From Hoeflea sp. (GTDB lineage Bacteria > Pseudomonadota > Alphaproteobacteria > Rhizobiales > Rhizobiaceae), in the NCBI RefSeq assembly GCF_014359905.1, contig NZ_JACIYP010000044.1:1-42761 (forward strand): a DNA stretch of 42,761 nucleotides, given 5' to 3'. Below, one piece after another: positions 8,542 to 17,725 of the stretch. Under the pieces are notes generated by a model. The model saw nothing but the letters and a program-made list of their open reading frames with translations. It did not search any database and had not been told where the DNA came from. The translations under genes were made by a program, and so were the position numbers. The first letter of the stretch is position 1. Each line of letters begins with the position of its first letter.

Positions 8542-9213
8542 TCAGGATGCGCCGCCCTGAGCGGCAATCATGTCGAGCATAAGGCCGGCGCGTGTCTTGA
8601 TGCCGCTCGGGGCCTCATTGTCGGCTGCGATCTCGCCAAACCATTGCGACGCCTGCTGCAGTTCACCGGCCTTGAAGGCGGCAATCCCGAGTGCATCGCG
8701 GGCGGAGTGACGCGCCGGGTTGCCGGGCACGGCCAGCACTTCGACTTCCGCCGAGACATCGGCATAGCTGCCATGGTCGACCAGCAGATAGGCCGCGCGG
8801 AGCCGCGCCGCATCGCGGATGGCGACGGGCTGCGATGTATCCTTGCCGATCGAGGAGAAGGCGGCGATAGCGGCCGGGGCGTCGCCCTTGTCGGCCAGAA
8901 CCGTGGCGGCGCGCATGCGCGCCAGCACGGGATAGGATCCGTGACCGGTCCTTTCCAGTTCCTGGAATTCCGCAAGTGCGGCATCGGCATCACCCGTGCG
9001 GGCCTTCTCGAGGGCTGCCAGGAACACGTCGCCGGATCTGGCGGCGGTGGTTTCCTGCCAGTACTGCCAGCCGCGCAGACCCGCGGTGACAGCGACAATG
9101 CCGATCGCGACGGCGAAGACCACATAGCGGAACCGCCGCCACAGCGCCTTCATGTAATCCGAGCGAAGGTCATCATTGACCTCGCGGATGAATGTTGAAT
9201 TGTCGTCAGCCAT
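8542..9213 (-). CDS. YfgM-like single-pass membrane protein with tetratricopeptide-like repeats
   Basis: The 223-residue protein has a charged cytoplasmic N-terminus ([20 protein letters not shown]), one membrane helix (about residues 29-46), then an alanine-rich helical region to the end that reads as TPR-like repeats (TPR_21 family). This is the layout of YfgM, which in E. coli associates with the SecYEG translocon and helps hand over exported proteins. The position directly upstream of der also fits: the yfgM-bamB-der order is widespread, though bamB is absent here. The role in this organism is inferred from family and neighbourhood only. Confidence 0.75.
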   Translation of the reverse strand: MADDNSTFIREVNDDLRSDYMKALWRRFRYVVFAVAIGIVAVTAGLRGWQYWQETTAARSGDVFLAALEKARTGDADAALAEFQELERTGHGSYPVLARMRAATVLADKGDAPAAIAAFSSIGKDTSQPVAIRDAARLRAAYLLVDHGSYADVSAEVEVLAVPGNPARHSARDALGIAAFKAGELQQASQWFGEIAADNEAPSGIKTRAGLMLDMIAAQGGAS

Positions 9214-9344
9214 GGCTTCACCGGCTGGTGCCGGTCCTCTCAGTATTTTGCCGCAAGCGGCGTTGTGTGGGGCCTTCTAGCCGATTTTACGCATTCTGTA
9301 AGGGGGTGAGGCGTGGAAAGCGCCAAAGCGCCCAGCCAGCCCGC

Positions 9345-9932
9345 TTACAGTCCGGCGATCGGCGGAACCCCGATAAGCCACTGGTGCAGGTAAAGCAGGA
9401 ACAGCACATAGAGCACAAGCCCGCCAGCAACCGACACGATATCCCATTTGACCGGCCCTGCCACGGGGTTGCGGGTGATGCCTGCGCGCAGACGCTTCTT
9501 CTCCGAAATCCGGTCGACCACGGCCCACGCCAGGAATGCGCCGAACAGGACCAGCGACGCCAGGTCGCCATTGACCAGCAGATGGGCCAGCGCCCAGATC
9601 TTCACCGCGAGCAGCATCGGATGCTTGACCGCGGCCTTGATCCGGCCGGCGGGCACTTGCGAGGCGACCAGCAGGATCATCACCGGAACCATCAGCAGCG
9701 CCACGACATGGCTCATCCAGGAGGGGGCAACCCAGAACACCACCGGATCCTGGCGCGCCAGTCCGTAGCCCCAGACGAGAATCACGAAACCCACGATAGC
9801 AAGAACCGAATAGATGCCCTTCCAGGCATTCAGTCCACGCGCGTCGATTTGTGCCTGCCTGAACTCCGGCGCAGCGATCCGGACGGAGTGAACACCCAAA
9901 AATAGCACCAGTCCGATTATCAGCCAGATCAT
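9345..9932 (-). CDS. NnrU-family integral membrane protein
   Basis: The 195-residue protein is almost wholly hydrophobic with about six membrane helices. It starts MIWLIIGLVLFLGVHSVR and carries the NnrU-type features: a GLNAWKGIYSVLA stretch after the first helix, HPMLLAVKIWALAHLLVNGD in the middle and a basic cytoplasmic loop (SEKKRLRAG). Family members are found near denitrification genes in some rhizobia and resemble isoprenylcysteine methyltransferase-like membrane proteins. No denitrification gene is seen here, so the name should not be read as a function. The 87 codons before the chosen ATG are in frame but not hydrophobic or family-like. It is followed by the YfgM-like gene in the same direction, 131 bases on. 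Confidence 0.82.
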   Translation of the reverse strand: MIWLIIGLVLFLGVHSVRIAAPEFRQAQIDARGLNAWKGIYSVLAIVGFVILVWGYGLARQDPVVFWVAPSWMSHVVALLMVPVMILLVASQVPAGRIKAAVKHPMLLAVKIWALAHLLVNGDLASLVLFGAFLAWAVVDRISEKKRLRAGITRNPVAGPVKWDIVSVAGGLVLYVLFLLYLHQWLIGVPPIAGL

Positions 9933-10241
9933 TCGTCTTCTCCTTTGCGGCGCCCGGGCATGTCCCGACCGCATGTTGCGGCGACCATAGCCCGGACCAA
10001 TCCGGATGAGAAGCCGCCCGTCGCTGCAATTGTCCTGCACGGCGCCTGACGCGTGGTGACTACGGCTGGTGCGTGGACTGCGGCGAAGCCATTCCCGGCA
10101 GACCCCTGGAGACCGATCCGATGGCGGAGAAATGGCTCCGCCGCACCTCCGGCCCGGCGCCTCCACATCGCTGCCGCATTTACCCTTCAGCAATCCGAGG
10201 CTCAGTGTTCTGTCCAGCGTCGCATCGGATTGCCAAGCCTC
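9933..10241. other. 309-base divergent region between the NnrU-family and deacetylase genes
   Basis: No gene is supported. Frames extending both flanking genes into this region are arginine- and proline-rich and look non-coding. One perfect hairpin is present: GGCGGAG (10123-10129) with CTCCGCC (10136-10142). No clear promoter was seen. Confidence 0.45.
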
Positions 10242-11267
10242 ATGATTGCCCCCTCGAACTGCCCTGCGCGCTCGCGCCCAACTGCTTCAGCGCGCCACTT
10301 TGCCACGGCCCTCGCCTTTTCCGGGCTGATCGCAGCGACGCCATCCGCCACGGCGCTGGCAGAAGAACGGCCGCCACAACTGGTGCTGATCTCCTTCGAT
10401 GGCGCCCATGACAATGCCTTGTGGGAGCGCAGCCTGAAGCTTGCCGACAGCAGCGGGGCGCGGTTCACCTATTTCCTGTCCTGCACCTTTCTCAAGAGCG
10501 AGGCGGACCGCAAGAGCTATCACGCGCCGGGGCAATCGGCCGGGCGCTCCAATGTCGGTTTCGCGCCGGACAGCGCGGATGTGCTGGCGCGGCTCGGCCA
10601 CATCTGGGCCGCCAGACAGACCGGTCACGAAATCGGCAGCCACGGCTGCGGCCATTTCGATGGCAAGGACTGGAGCAAATCCGACTGGCTGGACGAGTTC
10701 AGCCAGTTCGACAGCGCCTTGGCGAACGCCTGGAGCAGCAATGGCGCCGAGGCGCCGGCGGGCTGGGCTGATTTTGCCAGATCCGGCGTGACCGGGTTTC
10801 GGGCGCCGTATCTGTCGGCGGGTGACGGGCTTTTCGCAGCCCTTGCCGCCCATGGCCTGAGCTATGACGCGAGCACCGTGTCGCGCGGGCCGGTGATGCC
10901 GGATCTTTCGGAGCCAACCGCGCGGTTCGCCCTGCCCCTGATCCCCGAAGGGCCGCAAGGCAGGCGGATCATCGCGATGGATTACAATCTGTTCGTCCGC
11001 CACTCCGCGGCGTTCGAGACCCCGTCGAAATCGAAAGAGTTCGAGGAGCGGACGCTCGCGGCGTTCCGTGCCGCTTTCGAGGCGGAATATGAGGGCGAAA
11101 GACGTCCGCTGCAGCTCGGCTTTCACTTCGTCGAGATGAATGGCGGCGCCTACTGGAACGCGCTCGAACGCTTTGCCGCGGAGACCTGCGGGCGTCCGGA
11201 TGTCGACTGCGTGACCTATCAGGACGCGCTGCGCCGGCTCGAGCGCAAGGATGGCTCGGCGAGCTAG
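10242..11267 (+). CDS. Exported polysaccharide deacetylase (NodB-like) family protein
   Basis: Probable exported carbohydrate esterase 4-like enzyme of 341 residues. The N-terminus is a signal-like sequence (basic region, then FATALAFSGLIAATPSATALA, about residues 20-41). The catalytic fold shows SFDGAHDN as motif 1 (metal aspartate), HEIGSHGCGHFDGK as motif 2 (two metal histidines) and GFRAPYLSAG as motif 3. Motif 1 departs from the classical TFDDG, so the acetylated substrate may be unusual; chitin, peptidoglycan and exopolysaccharide are all possible. The ATG at 10242 is chosen because earlier in-frame codons do not look coding. The gene is alone and faces bacA, with only 48 bases between their ends. 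Confidence 0.78.
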   Translation: MIAPSNCPARSRPTASARHFATALAFSGLIAATPSATALAEERPPQLVLISFDGAHDNALWERSLKLADSSGARFTYFLSCTFLKSEADRKSYHAPGQSAGRSNVGFAPDSADVLARLGHIWAARQTGHEIGSHGCGHFDGKDWSKSDWLDEFSQFDSALANAWSSNGAEAPAGWADFARSGVTGFRAPYLSAGDGLFAALAAHGLSYDASTVSRGPVMPDLSEPTARFALPLIPEGPQGRRIIAMDYNLFVRHSAAFETPSKSKEFEERTLAAFRAAFEAEYEGERRPLQLGFHFVEMNGGAYWNALERFAAETCGRPDVDCVTYQDALRRLERKDGSAS

Positions 11268-11315
11268 GCTATCGCCCGGCGAGGTGAAGCTCAGCCACCC
11301 CGCCAGACGCGCCGC

Positions 11316-12659
11316 TTACTTCTTCAAGCCGTCAAATGTCTGTTCCTCAACTGACTGCACCGCATCGGGCCCGCCTCTGCCGGGCGCCGGGTCGGCGATG
11401 TGCTGGGCGAAGCCGCCGCCCTGGCCGGAGAGATAGTTCCTGTCGAGTTCTGAAAGCTCTTCGCCACGGAACACGGCTTCAAAGGCGTGCAGGCGTTTGT
11501 AGATCGAGATCAGTTCGACAATCGTTGTCCAGGAATTGACCAGGAACTGGAATGAGCTCGAGACCTGGCCGAAGGCGGTGAGGATCTGCTGCCAGATGCC
11601 CAGCGTGATCCTGCCGGCAACGATGGTCGGGATGAGTAGGATATTGATATAGATGTTGTCGGCCTGGATGTACAAGCCACGGGCGATGTTGAAATACATG
11701 TAGTGGAAATAGAGCCGGAAATAGTTTTTCCGGACATTCTCGAACAATTCGACCACGGTCGGCGGCTGTGCTCGCTCCGGATTGTCCTCGCCATAGACGA
11801 GTTCCTTGCGATAAGCGGCCTCGACGCGCTGGTTCTTGAACTCGAGACCCGGCAGCTTGATGCCGACGATCGCCAGCAGGCCGGTACCGAATGCCGCCCA
11901 GAATAACAGCGCCGTAAACAGCGCGTGCGGAATTTCCCCGACCAGGGGCAGCTCCGTGACATATTGAGACAGCGACCACAACACAGGCAGAAACGCCACC
12001 AGCGTCATCACCGCATCGACGAAGGCCACGCCCAGGCCTTCCATGATCGAGGCGAAACGCATGGTGTCTTCCTGCACACGCTGGGACGCGCCCTCGATAT
12101 GCCGGACACGGGGCCAGCGCTCCATGTAGAAATCATTCATCGCCGTGCGCCAGCGAAACACATAGTGGCTGACGAAAAACCGGGTCACCACAAAGATGGC
12201 CATGGAGATCAAGGCAATCTGGGCGAAGATGAGCATCAACCCGTACAGTTGTGCCGCGGTCACCGACCCGTCGCCGGTCAGCGCCTGCTGGAACTGGTCG
12301 AAAAACGGCCGCCTCCAGTTGTTGATCGCAACCGAGACCTGCACGCCAAAATAGGTGGTAAAGAGGATGAAGGCCGATCCCGGGATCGACCACCATTGCC
12401 ATTTATGCGGCGAATAGGTGAACCAGAACGCCGTGAAAGCCGCCGACCAGGCGATGTAGAAGACATAGAACCAAAGGAAGGACGGCGTGTAGAAATAACT
12501 CAGCCCGACGATCGGCTCGCCTTCCGGCTCGGGCAGGTCGAAGCCCAGCGCCGCGCCGATGCTGTTGCCCACCGTGTACCAGATCAGGATGCCCAATGCC
12601 GCCCAGATCAGAACTGAGGGAAAGAAGAGCTTCGGTCTGGGGAAAAATGATTCAAACAC
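11316..12659 (-). CDS. bacA: SbmA/BacA-family peptide transporter
   Basis: Inner membrane protein that imports peptides such as microcins and proline- or cysteine-rich antimicrobial peptides using the proton gradient. In rhizobia BacA protects bacteroids from legume NCR peptides and is needed for chronic host infection. The 447-residue protein starts [13 protein letters not shown] and has about seven to eight membrane segments. Characteristic stretches include [20 protein letters not shown] and [18 protein letters not shown] in the middle and [25 protein letters not shown] (shown here only in part by its key residues) later. By memory the family is 400-425 residues; the extra length is a polar C-terminal tail (about 415-447). 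Presence of BacA does not prove symbiosis, since free-living relatives also carry it. Confidence 0.9.
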   Translation of the reverse strand: MFESFFPRPKLFFPSVLIWAALGILIWYTVGNSIGAALGFDLPEPEGEPIVGLSYFYTPSFLWFYVFYIAWSAAFTAFWFTYSPHKWQWWSIPGSAFILFTTYFGVQVSVAINNWRRPFFDQFQQALTGDGSVTAAQLYGLMLIFAQIALISMAIFVVTRFFVSHYVFRWRTAMNDFYMERWPRVRHIEGASQRVQEDTMRFASIMEGLGVAFVDAVMTLVAFLPVLWSLSQYVTELPLVGEIPHALFTALLFWAAFGTGLLAIVGIKLPGLEFKNQRVEAAYRKELVYGEDNPERAQPPTVVELFENVRKNYFRLYFHYMYFNIARGLYIQADNIYINILLIPTIVAGRITLGIWQQILTAFGQVSSSFQFLVNSWTTIVELISIYKRLHAFEAVFRGEELSELDRNYLSGQGGGFAQHIADPAPGRGGPDAVQSVEEQTFDGLKK

Positions 12660-12855
12660 GGGGCGCGGATCCTGGAAATCGTCCCGCGGGTCGGGACCTG
12701 TTTCGTCATGATTCGGACGAATACCTAGGACACTGCGGCGAATACGGCAATCCGGGCCGGATCGCGTTCACGCCATTGTGCCAAAATACGCGGCCAAACG
12801 GATGGTCCGGGATATGCCCGGCGCCCAGGGCCTGCCCGCGGCCGCAGCATTCATG

Positions 12856-14043
12856 TCACCGCGGGCCGGGCCTGCTGAACACCAGGGCCATGGCGCCGGA
12901 GGCGAGCAAGGCCGCGGCGGCGGCAAGGCTCGCCCAGGTGTAGGTTCCAGACCAGTCGGCGAGATATCCCGCCACCAGAGGGCCAATGATCTGGCCCACG
13001 CCGAAGGCGGCGGTCATCAGCGCCAAAGCGCGGCGGGGGCTTTCGCCCGCGAGCTGACGGCCGGCCTGCAACCCGAAGGCCGTGACCATGATGAAGGTCG
13101 AGCCCAGGAGGATGCCGCCGATCACCGGTCCGGCCGGCAGCGGCATCAGGACGCTCGCCGCCACGCCAAGCGCCTCGACCAGGCAGCCAAGCGCAAACAC
13201 ATTGACAAGACCAACGCGCCGGACTGCCGGCAGCCAGTAGGCGACCGACGGCGCCGCCGCCAGGCCGGTCACAAGCCAGACGCCGGCTTCAAACAGGGAT
13301 GAGCCGCCGCCATCGCGCACAATGGCAACCAGAAAGGTTGCGGTGACGATATAGCCAAAGCCAAAGATGCCGTAGGCGACAGTCAGGCCGAGCAGCGGCC
13401 CCGTCCAGACCAGCGGCGGCTCCTTTTTGGCCGGGCCGGCGCGCGCCACGTCCTGCGGCAGATACCGCATCACCACGGCGAGGCCTGCAAAGGCCAGCAC
13501 TGCGGCCGCGATCCAGGCCATGCGCCAGCCGCCATCGGCCAGGACAAGCAATCCGAACATGATGGCTGACACGGTGATCCCGGCGCCGACGCCGCCGAAA
13601 TGGGCGGCCTGCACCCAGGCTTTGCCCGACACCAGACCGTGCGAGAGCACGATGGCGGTAGTGAAGATCATCGCGAAAGCGCTGGCGAGGCCTGCGAAAA
13701 AGCGGATGGCGGCCAACAGCGCCACGTCGCTCGACAGGCCCATGGCAAGCAGAAGCAACGCCGTGGCGACCAGGCTCGCAAGCGCAACCTTGCGCTCGAT
13801 GCCCTCCGCCCAGCCATAGGCCGCGAGCACCGCGCCAAGCAGATAGCCAACGTAATTGGCCGAGGCGATCCACCCGGCTTCCGCCGGTCCGAGCCCGAGG
13901 CCTGCCATCATGGCCGGCAGCACAGGCGTGTAGAAAAACCGTCCCAGGCCCATGGCCACGGCCATCGCCACGGCGCCGGCAAGTGCGGTGCGCATCACAT
14001 CCGGCTCCGGACTGGGGGCTGGGGAACGGAATTGCTGGGACAT
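12856..14043 (-). CDS. YbfB/YjiJ-family MFS transporter
   Basis: Twelve-helix major facilitator of 395 residues, substrate unknown. The first helix carries GAVAMAVAMGLGRFFYTPVLPAMMAGLGL, whose GLGRFxYTPxLP core (about residues 30-42) marks the YbfB/YjiJ group. The start is uncertain. ATG with codon ending at 14043 gives a 16-residue polar leader; an internal ATG ending at 13995 (MRTALAG) has a GGA four bases upstream and would put the first helix right at the N-terminus. The gene is divergent from bdhA across a 190-base region. Downstream lie 196 bases without a visible gene and then bacA in the same direction. Confidence 0.85.
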   Translation of the reverse strand: MSQQFRSPAPSPEPDVMRTALAGAVAMAVAMGLGRFFYTPVLPAMMAGLGLGPAEAGWIASANYVGYLLGAVLAAYGWAEGIERKVALASLVATALLLLAMGLSSDVALLAAIRFFAGLASAFAMIFTTAIVLSHGLVSGKAWVQAAHFGGVGAGITVSAIMFGLLVLADGGWRMAWIAAAVLAFAGLAVVMRYLPQDVARAGPAKKEPPLVWTGPLLGLTVAYGIFGFGYIVTATFLVAIVRDGGGSSLFEAGVWLVTGLAAAPSVAYWLPAVRRVGLVNVFALGCLVEALGVAASVLMPLPAGPVIGGILLGSTFIMVTAFGLQAGRQLAGESPRRALALMTAAFGVGQIIGPLVAGYLADWSGTYTWASLAAAAALLASGAMALVFSRPGPR

Positions 14044-14107
14044 GGTTGTGACAGGTGTGGAAATGGTTTCGGGGCGGGCTTGAGGGACGATCTTCCATGG
14101 ACCCGAA

Positions 14108-14122
14108 TTGTCTTCGAGACAA
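14108..14122. promoter_or_regulatory. Inverted repeat in the MFS-bdhA divergent region
   Basis: TTGTCT and AGACAA form a perfect 6-base inverted repeat with spacer TCG. It lies between two divergent genes, a natural operator position. No regulator gene is adjacent. Confidence 0.35.
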
Positions 14123-14202
14123 GCCGAGGCCCGGTTCATTTGCAGGCTTTGCCCGCAGCTCGCTGATTTTTGATTGGATTATCGGTCGCGAGGCTCTATT
14201 TG

Positions 14203-14211
14203 TGCATTGCA
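14203..14211. promoter_or_regulatory. TGCATTGCA motif upstream of bdhA (possible PhaR-type site)
   Basis: TGCA-T-TGCA is a perfect inverted repeat around one base, 22 bases upstream of the bdhA start. Known background: PhaR/AniA regulators of polyhydroxybutyrate genes in alphaproteobacteria bind TGC-rich inverted sequences. Matching this site to PhaR is an inference from the motif and from the gene it precedes. Confidence 0.3.
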
Positions 14212-14233
14212 GCATTTACGAAAGGATATTGCC

Positions 14234-15007
14234 ATGAAAACCATTATCATCACCGGATCGACCAGCGGGATCGGCCTGGGGATCGCCGAAAATTTTGCCA
14301 AGGCCGGATACAATGTCGTTCTCAACGGCCTGGGCAAGCAGGACGAGATCGAAGCCACGCGGGCGCGGCTGGCCGAACTCGGCGAGGGCGAGATAATCTT
14401 TCACGGCGCCAACATGCTCAAGCCCGATGAGATTACCGACCTGGTCAAGACCACCCAGGCAAAATTCGGCAGCGTGGATGTGATCGTGCCCAATGCCGGC
14501 ATCCAGCATGTCGAGAAGATCGAGGATTTTCCGCCGGAGAAATGGGACGCGATCATCGCCATCAACCTGAGTTCGGCGTTTCATCTGATCCGCGCCGCGA
14601 TGCCGATCATGAAGAGCCAGAAATTCGGGCGGGTCATCGCCATCGCTTCCGCGCACGGCCTGGTCGCCTCGCCGTTCAAGAGCGCCTATGTGGCCGCCAA
14701 GCACGGTATTGTCGGGCTGATGAAGACCGTGGCGCTGGAAGGCGCCGAATTCGGCGTCACCGCCAACGCCATCTGCCCGGGCTATGTCGAGACGCCGCTG
14801 GTCTCGGGCCAGATCGCCGACACCGCCAAGGCGCGCGGCATGAGCGAGGAAGACGTGATCAACGAAGTCATCCTCAAGGCGCAGCCAACCAAACAGTTCG
14901 TCACCGTCGAGCAGATTGCTTCACTGGCGCTGTTTCTCGCCTCCGATCAGGCGGCCCAGATCACCGGCGCGGCATTGCCGATGGATGGCGGCTGGACCGC
15001 CCAATGA
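14234..15007 (+). CDS. bdhA: 3-hydroxybutyrate dehydrogenase
   Basis: NAD-dependent short-chain dehydrogenase that converts D-3-hydroxybutyrate to acetoacetate, the step that returns stored polyhydroxybutyrate carbon to metabolism. The 257-residue protein has the cofactor motif TGSTSGIG (7-14), NAG (87-89), the active-site Asn111, Ser139 and the Tyr152-x3-Lys156 pair. The segment HGLVASPFKSAYVAAKHG and the C-terminal end PMDGGWTAQ are typical of BdhA. The ATG at 14234 has AAAGGA upstream at a suitable distance. It is the first gene of a plus-strand block and its stop overlaps the start of the patatin gene (ATGA). Confidence 0.92.
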   Translation: MKTIIITGSTSGIGLGIAENFAKAGYNVVLNGLGKQDEIEATRARLAELGEGEIIFHGANMLKPDEITDLVKTTQAKFGSVDVIVPNAGIQHVEKIEDFPPEKWDAIIAINLSSAFHLIRAAMPIMKSQKFGRVIAIASAHGLVASPFKSAYVAAKHGIVGLMKTVALEGAEFGVTANAICPGYVETPLVSGQIADTAKARGMSEEDVINEVILKAQPTKQFVTVEQIASLALFLASDQAAQITGAALPMDGGWTAQ

Positions 15008-16140
15008 GCCCTGCAAAGACAAACGGAAAGGCCCGCTCCAACGACACGGTGCGCATGATCAATCTGGCGCTGCAGGGCGGCGGCGCCCACGGCGCCTTCA
15101 CCTGGGGTGTGATCGACCGGTTGCTCGACGAGCCCGATCTCGGCTTCGAAGGGCTTTCGGGCACCAGCGCCGGCGCTGTCAACGCGGTGGTTCTGGCGCA
15201 CGGGCTGATGGATGGCGGTCGCAAGGGCGGCCAGGCAGCGCTCGAGGATTTCTGGCGCAGGTCGAGCCGGGGCGGCTCGGTCTGGTCGCCGGTCAACGCC
15301 CTGCCGCAGGTGACGCTTCCCGGCATGGAGATGCTGACGGCCGCCACCTACGCCGCCTTCGACACCATGACCCGCACTTTCTCGCCTTACGAGTTCAATC
15401 CGTTCGACATCAATCCGCTGCATGATCTTCTCACCGAAAGCGTCGATTTCGAGGGCTTGCGGAGCCATTGCAGCACCAAGCTGTTCCTCAGCGCCACCAA
15501 TGTGCGCAGCGGCAGGGTGCGGGTGTTCGAATCCAAGGATGTGAGCGCCGATGTGGTGATGGCCTCGGCATGCCTGCCCTTCCTGTTCCAGGCGGTCGAG
15601 ATCGATGGCGAGCATTACTGGGACGGCGGCTATGTCGGCAATCCGGCGCTGTTCCCGTTCTTCTACAATTGCGAAAGCCGCGACGTGATGATCGTGCACA
15701 TCAATCCGATGGTGCGCGACGAGGTGCCGAAGACCGCGCCCGACATCCTCAACCGGATCAATGAAATCTCGTTCAATTCATCCCTGCTCGATGAACTCCG
15801 GGCGATCAACTTCGTCTCGCGCCTGATCGACCAGGAATGGCTGAAAGACGAGTACAAGGACCGGCTGAGGCATATTCTGGTGCATTCGGTGCATGCCGAC
15901 GACGCCCTCAAGGATCTCCCGGTCTCCTCGAAATTCGATGTGGGCTGGTCGTTCCTCACCAAACTGCGCGATCGCGGCCGCCTTGAGGCCGACGCCTGGC
16001 TCGCGGCCAACGGCGACGCCATCGGCAACACCTCCACGGTGGATCTCGAGAGCCAGTATCTCGGACTGCCAGGCAAGCGGCGCGCAGATGGAAGCCAGAC
16101 ACGGGTTTCGCCGGCTTTGTCGGAAGATCTCGGCCATTGA
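15004..16140 (+). CDS. Patatin-like phospholipase/esterase
   Basis: Serine hydrolase of 378 residues acting on acyl esters. The patatin features are complete: oxyanion-hole motif GGGAHG (25-30), nucleophile elbow GTSAG with Ser55, and the catalytic aspartate in WDGGYVGNP (Asp207). No signal peptide or membrane helix is apparent, so it is probably cytoplasmic. The start ATG overlaps the bdhA stop by four bases, so translation is likely coupled. Next to 3-hydroxybutyrate dehydrogenase, a role in releasing hydroxybutyrate from polymer or oligomers, or in granule or membrane lipid turnover, is plausible but unproven. The family alone cannot give the substrate. The gene is followed after 98 bases by xdhA in the same direction. 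Confidence 0.88.
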   Translation: MSPAKTNGKARSNDTVRMINLALQGGGAHGAFTWGVIDRLLDEPDLGFEGLSGTSAGAVNAVVLAHGLMDGGRKGGQAALEDFWRRSSRGGSVWSPVNALPQVTLPGMEMLTAATYAAFDTMTRTFSPYEFNPFDINPLHDLLTESVDFEGLRSHCSTKLFLSATNVRSGRVRVFESKDVSADVVMASACLPFLFQAVEIDGEHYWDGGYVGNPALFPFFYNCESRDVMIVHINPMVRDEVPKTAPDILNRINEISFNSSLLDELRAINFVSRLIDQEWLKDEYKDRLRHILVHSVHADDALKDLPVSSKFDVGWSFLTKLRDRGRLEADAWLAANGDAIGNTSTVDLESQYLGLPGKRRADGSQTRVSPALSEDLGH

Positions 16141-16238
16141 CCGGCTTTGCCTGAAACTGTCTTATCCTGCGAGCGGACTTTCGCCCGGTGACAGGCTGGG
16201 ATAGGTTTTGTCCAAATGGTTCAAAATCAAGAGGCCAC

Positions 16239-17723
16239 ATGGCAGAGACGCACCGCTCATTCATCCGATTCCTGCTCAACGACCAGACGATCGAGCTCGC
16301 GGGCTTCGCCCCGGACCTGACGCTGCTCGACTGGCTCCGGATCGACCGGCGGCTGACCGGAACCAAGGAAGGATGCGCCGAGGGCGATTGCGGCGCTTGC
16401 ACGGTGCTGGTCGGGCGGATGGACAATGGCGTGCTGACCTACGAATCGGTCAATGCCTGCATCCGCTTCGTGGGCTCGCTTGACGCCACCCATGTGGTGA
16501 CGGTGGAGCACATGAACCGTCCCGACGGCGCGCTTAGCGCGGTGCAGCAGGCGATGGTGGACCATCATGGCTCGCAATGCGGCTTCTGCACGCCCGGCAT
16601 CGTCGCCTCGCTGCACGCGCTGTGGCTTGCCGATCCGGAGCCGACCGAGGCCGATATCGAGCGGCAATTGCAGGGCAATCTCTGCCGCTGCACCGGCTAC
16701 GAGCCGATCGTCAAGGCGGCGGTCGCTGCCGCGAAGACCATTCCATCCGAGGACAATGACCGGCTGGTCAAGGCCTATGCGGAGACGGTCGAAACCCTGA
16801 CGGCGCTAGCCGACGGGGCGCGGGTGACGATCGAGAGCGAGCGGGGAACAACCTATCTGCCGGCGGATGTAGATGATCTGGCGGCGCTTTATGAAGCCCA
16901 TCCCGGGGCTACCATCGTCGCCGGCTCCACCGATGTCGGGCTGTGGGTGACCAAGCACCTGCGCGAGATCGCGCCGGTGATCCTCGTCGGCCATCTCGAC
17001 GGGCTCAAGGAGATCGCGCTCGATGAAGACGGTCTCACGCTCGGCGCCGGCGTGTCCTACACCGCGGCGCGCGGCGCGCTGGTCTCGGCCTTTCCGCAGA
17101 TGGCGGAACTGTGGGACCGGATCGGCGGCGAGCAGGTGCGCAACATGGGCACCATCGGCGGCAACATCGCCAATGGCTCGCCGATCGGCGACACGCCGCC
17201 GCCACTGATCGCGCTTGACGCCACGGTGACGCTGCGGAAGGGCAAGGAGCGCCGCACAATGCCTTTGGAAGCCTTCTTCCTCGACTATGGCAAGCAGGAC
17301 CGGCGTCCGGGCGAATTCGTCGAGAGCGTGTTCGCGCCGGCGCTCGCCGACGACGCGTTCTTCGCCGTCTACAAGATCTCCAAGCGCCGCGACGAGGATA
17401 TTTCGGCGCTGTGCGCCGCGTTTCGCGTCACGCTCGACAGCGAAGGCCTGGTGGCGTCGGTGCGGATCGCCTTCGGCGGCATGGCCGGCACGCCGAAACG
17501 GGCGAAGGCGGCGGAAGCGGCCCTTCTCGGCCAGGCCTGGACCTGGGACACTGTGAGCCAGGCACGCGAAGCGCTTGCCACCGATTACCAGCCGCTGTCG
17601 GACTGGCGGGCGAGCGCCGAATACCGGATGCTGTCGGCGCAGAACCTGATGATCCGGTTCTTTCTGGAAACATGCGGCGCCCCTGTCCGCATCGAGCGCC
17701 GCCCGGCGCTGGCCGAGGCTTGA
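16239..17723 (+). CDS. xdhA: Xanthine dehydrogenase small subunit (2Fe-2S and FAD domains)
   Basis: Electron-transfer subunit of xanthine dehydrogenase, which oxidises hypoxanthine and xanthine to urate. The 494-residue protein has an N-terminal plant-type [2Fe-2S] domain with C46, C51, C54 and C74, then a second [2Fe-2S] domain with C114, C117, C149 and C151 (CGFC and CRC motifs). An FAD-binding domain follows (about 195-370, including ATIVAGSTDVGLW and the TIGGNIANGSPIGD flavin loop), then a CO dehydrogenase flavoprotein C-terminal domain. All eight cluster cysteines are present. The start at ATG 16239 has a GAGG four bases before it. It overlaps nothing and is followed by xdhB after two bases. 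Confidence 0.95.
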   Translation: MAETHRSFIRFLLNDQTIELAGFAPDLTLLDWLRIDRRLTGTKEGCAEGDCGACTVLVGRMDNGVLTYESVNACIRFVGSLDATHVVTVEHMNRPDGALSAVQQAMVDHHGSQCGFCTPGIVASLHALWLADPEPTEADIERQLQGNLCRCTGYEPIVKAAVAAAKTIPSEDNDRLVKAYAETVETLTALADGARVTIESERGTTYLPADVDDLAALYEAHPGATIVAGSTDVGLWVTKHLREIAPVILVGHLDGLKEIALDEDGLTLGAGVSYTAARGALVSAFPQMAELWDRIGGEQVRNMGTIGGNIANGSPIGDTPPPLIALDATVTLRKGKERRTMPLEAFFLDYGKQDRRPGEFVESVFAPALADDAFFAVYKISKRRDEDISALCAAFRVTLDSEGLVASVRIAFGGMAGTPKRAKAAEAALLGQAWTWDTVSQAREALATDYQPLSDWRASAEYRMLSAQNLMIRFFLETCGAPVRIERRPALAEA

Positions 17724-17725
17724 CG

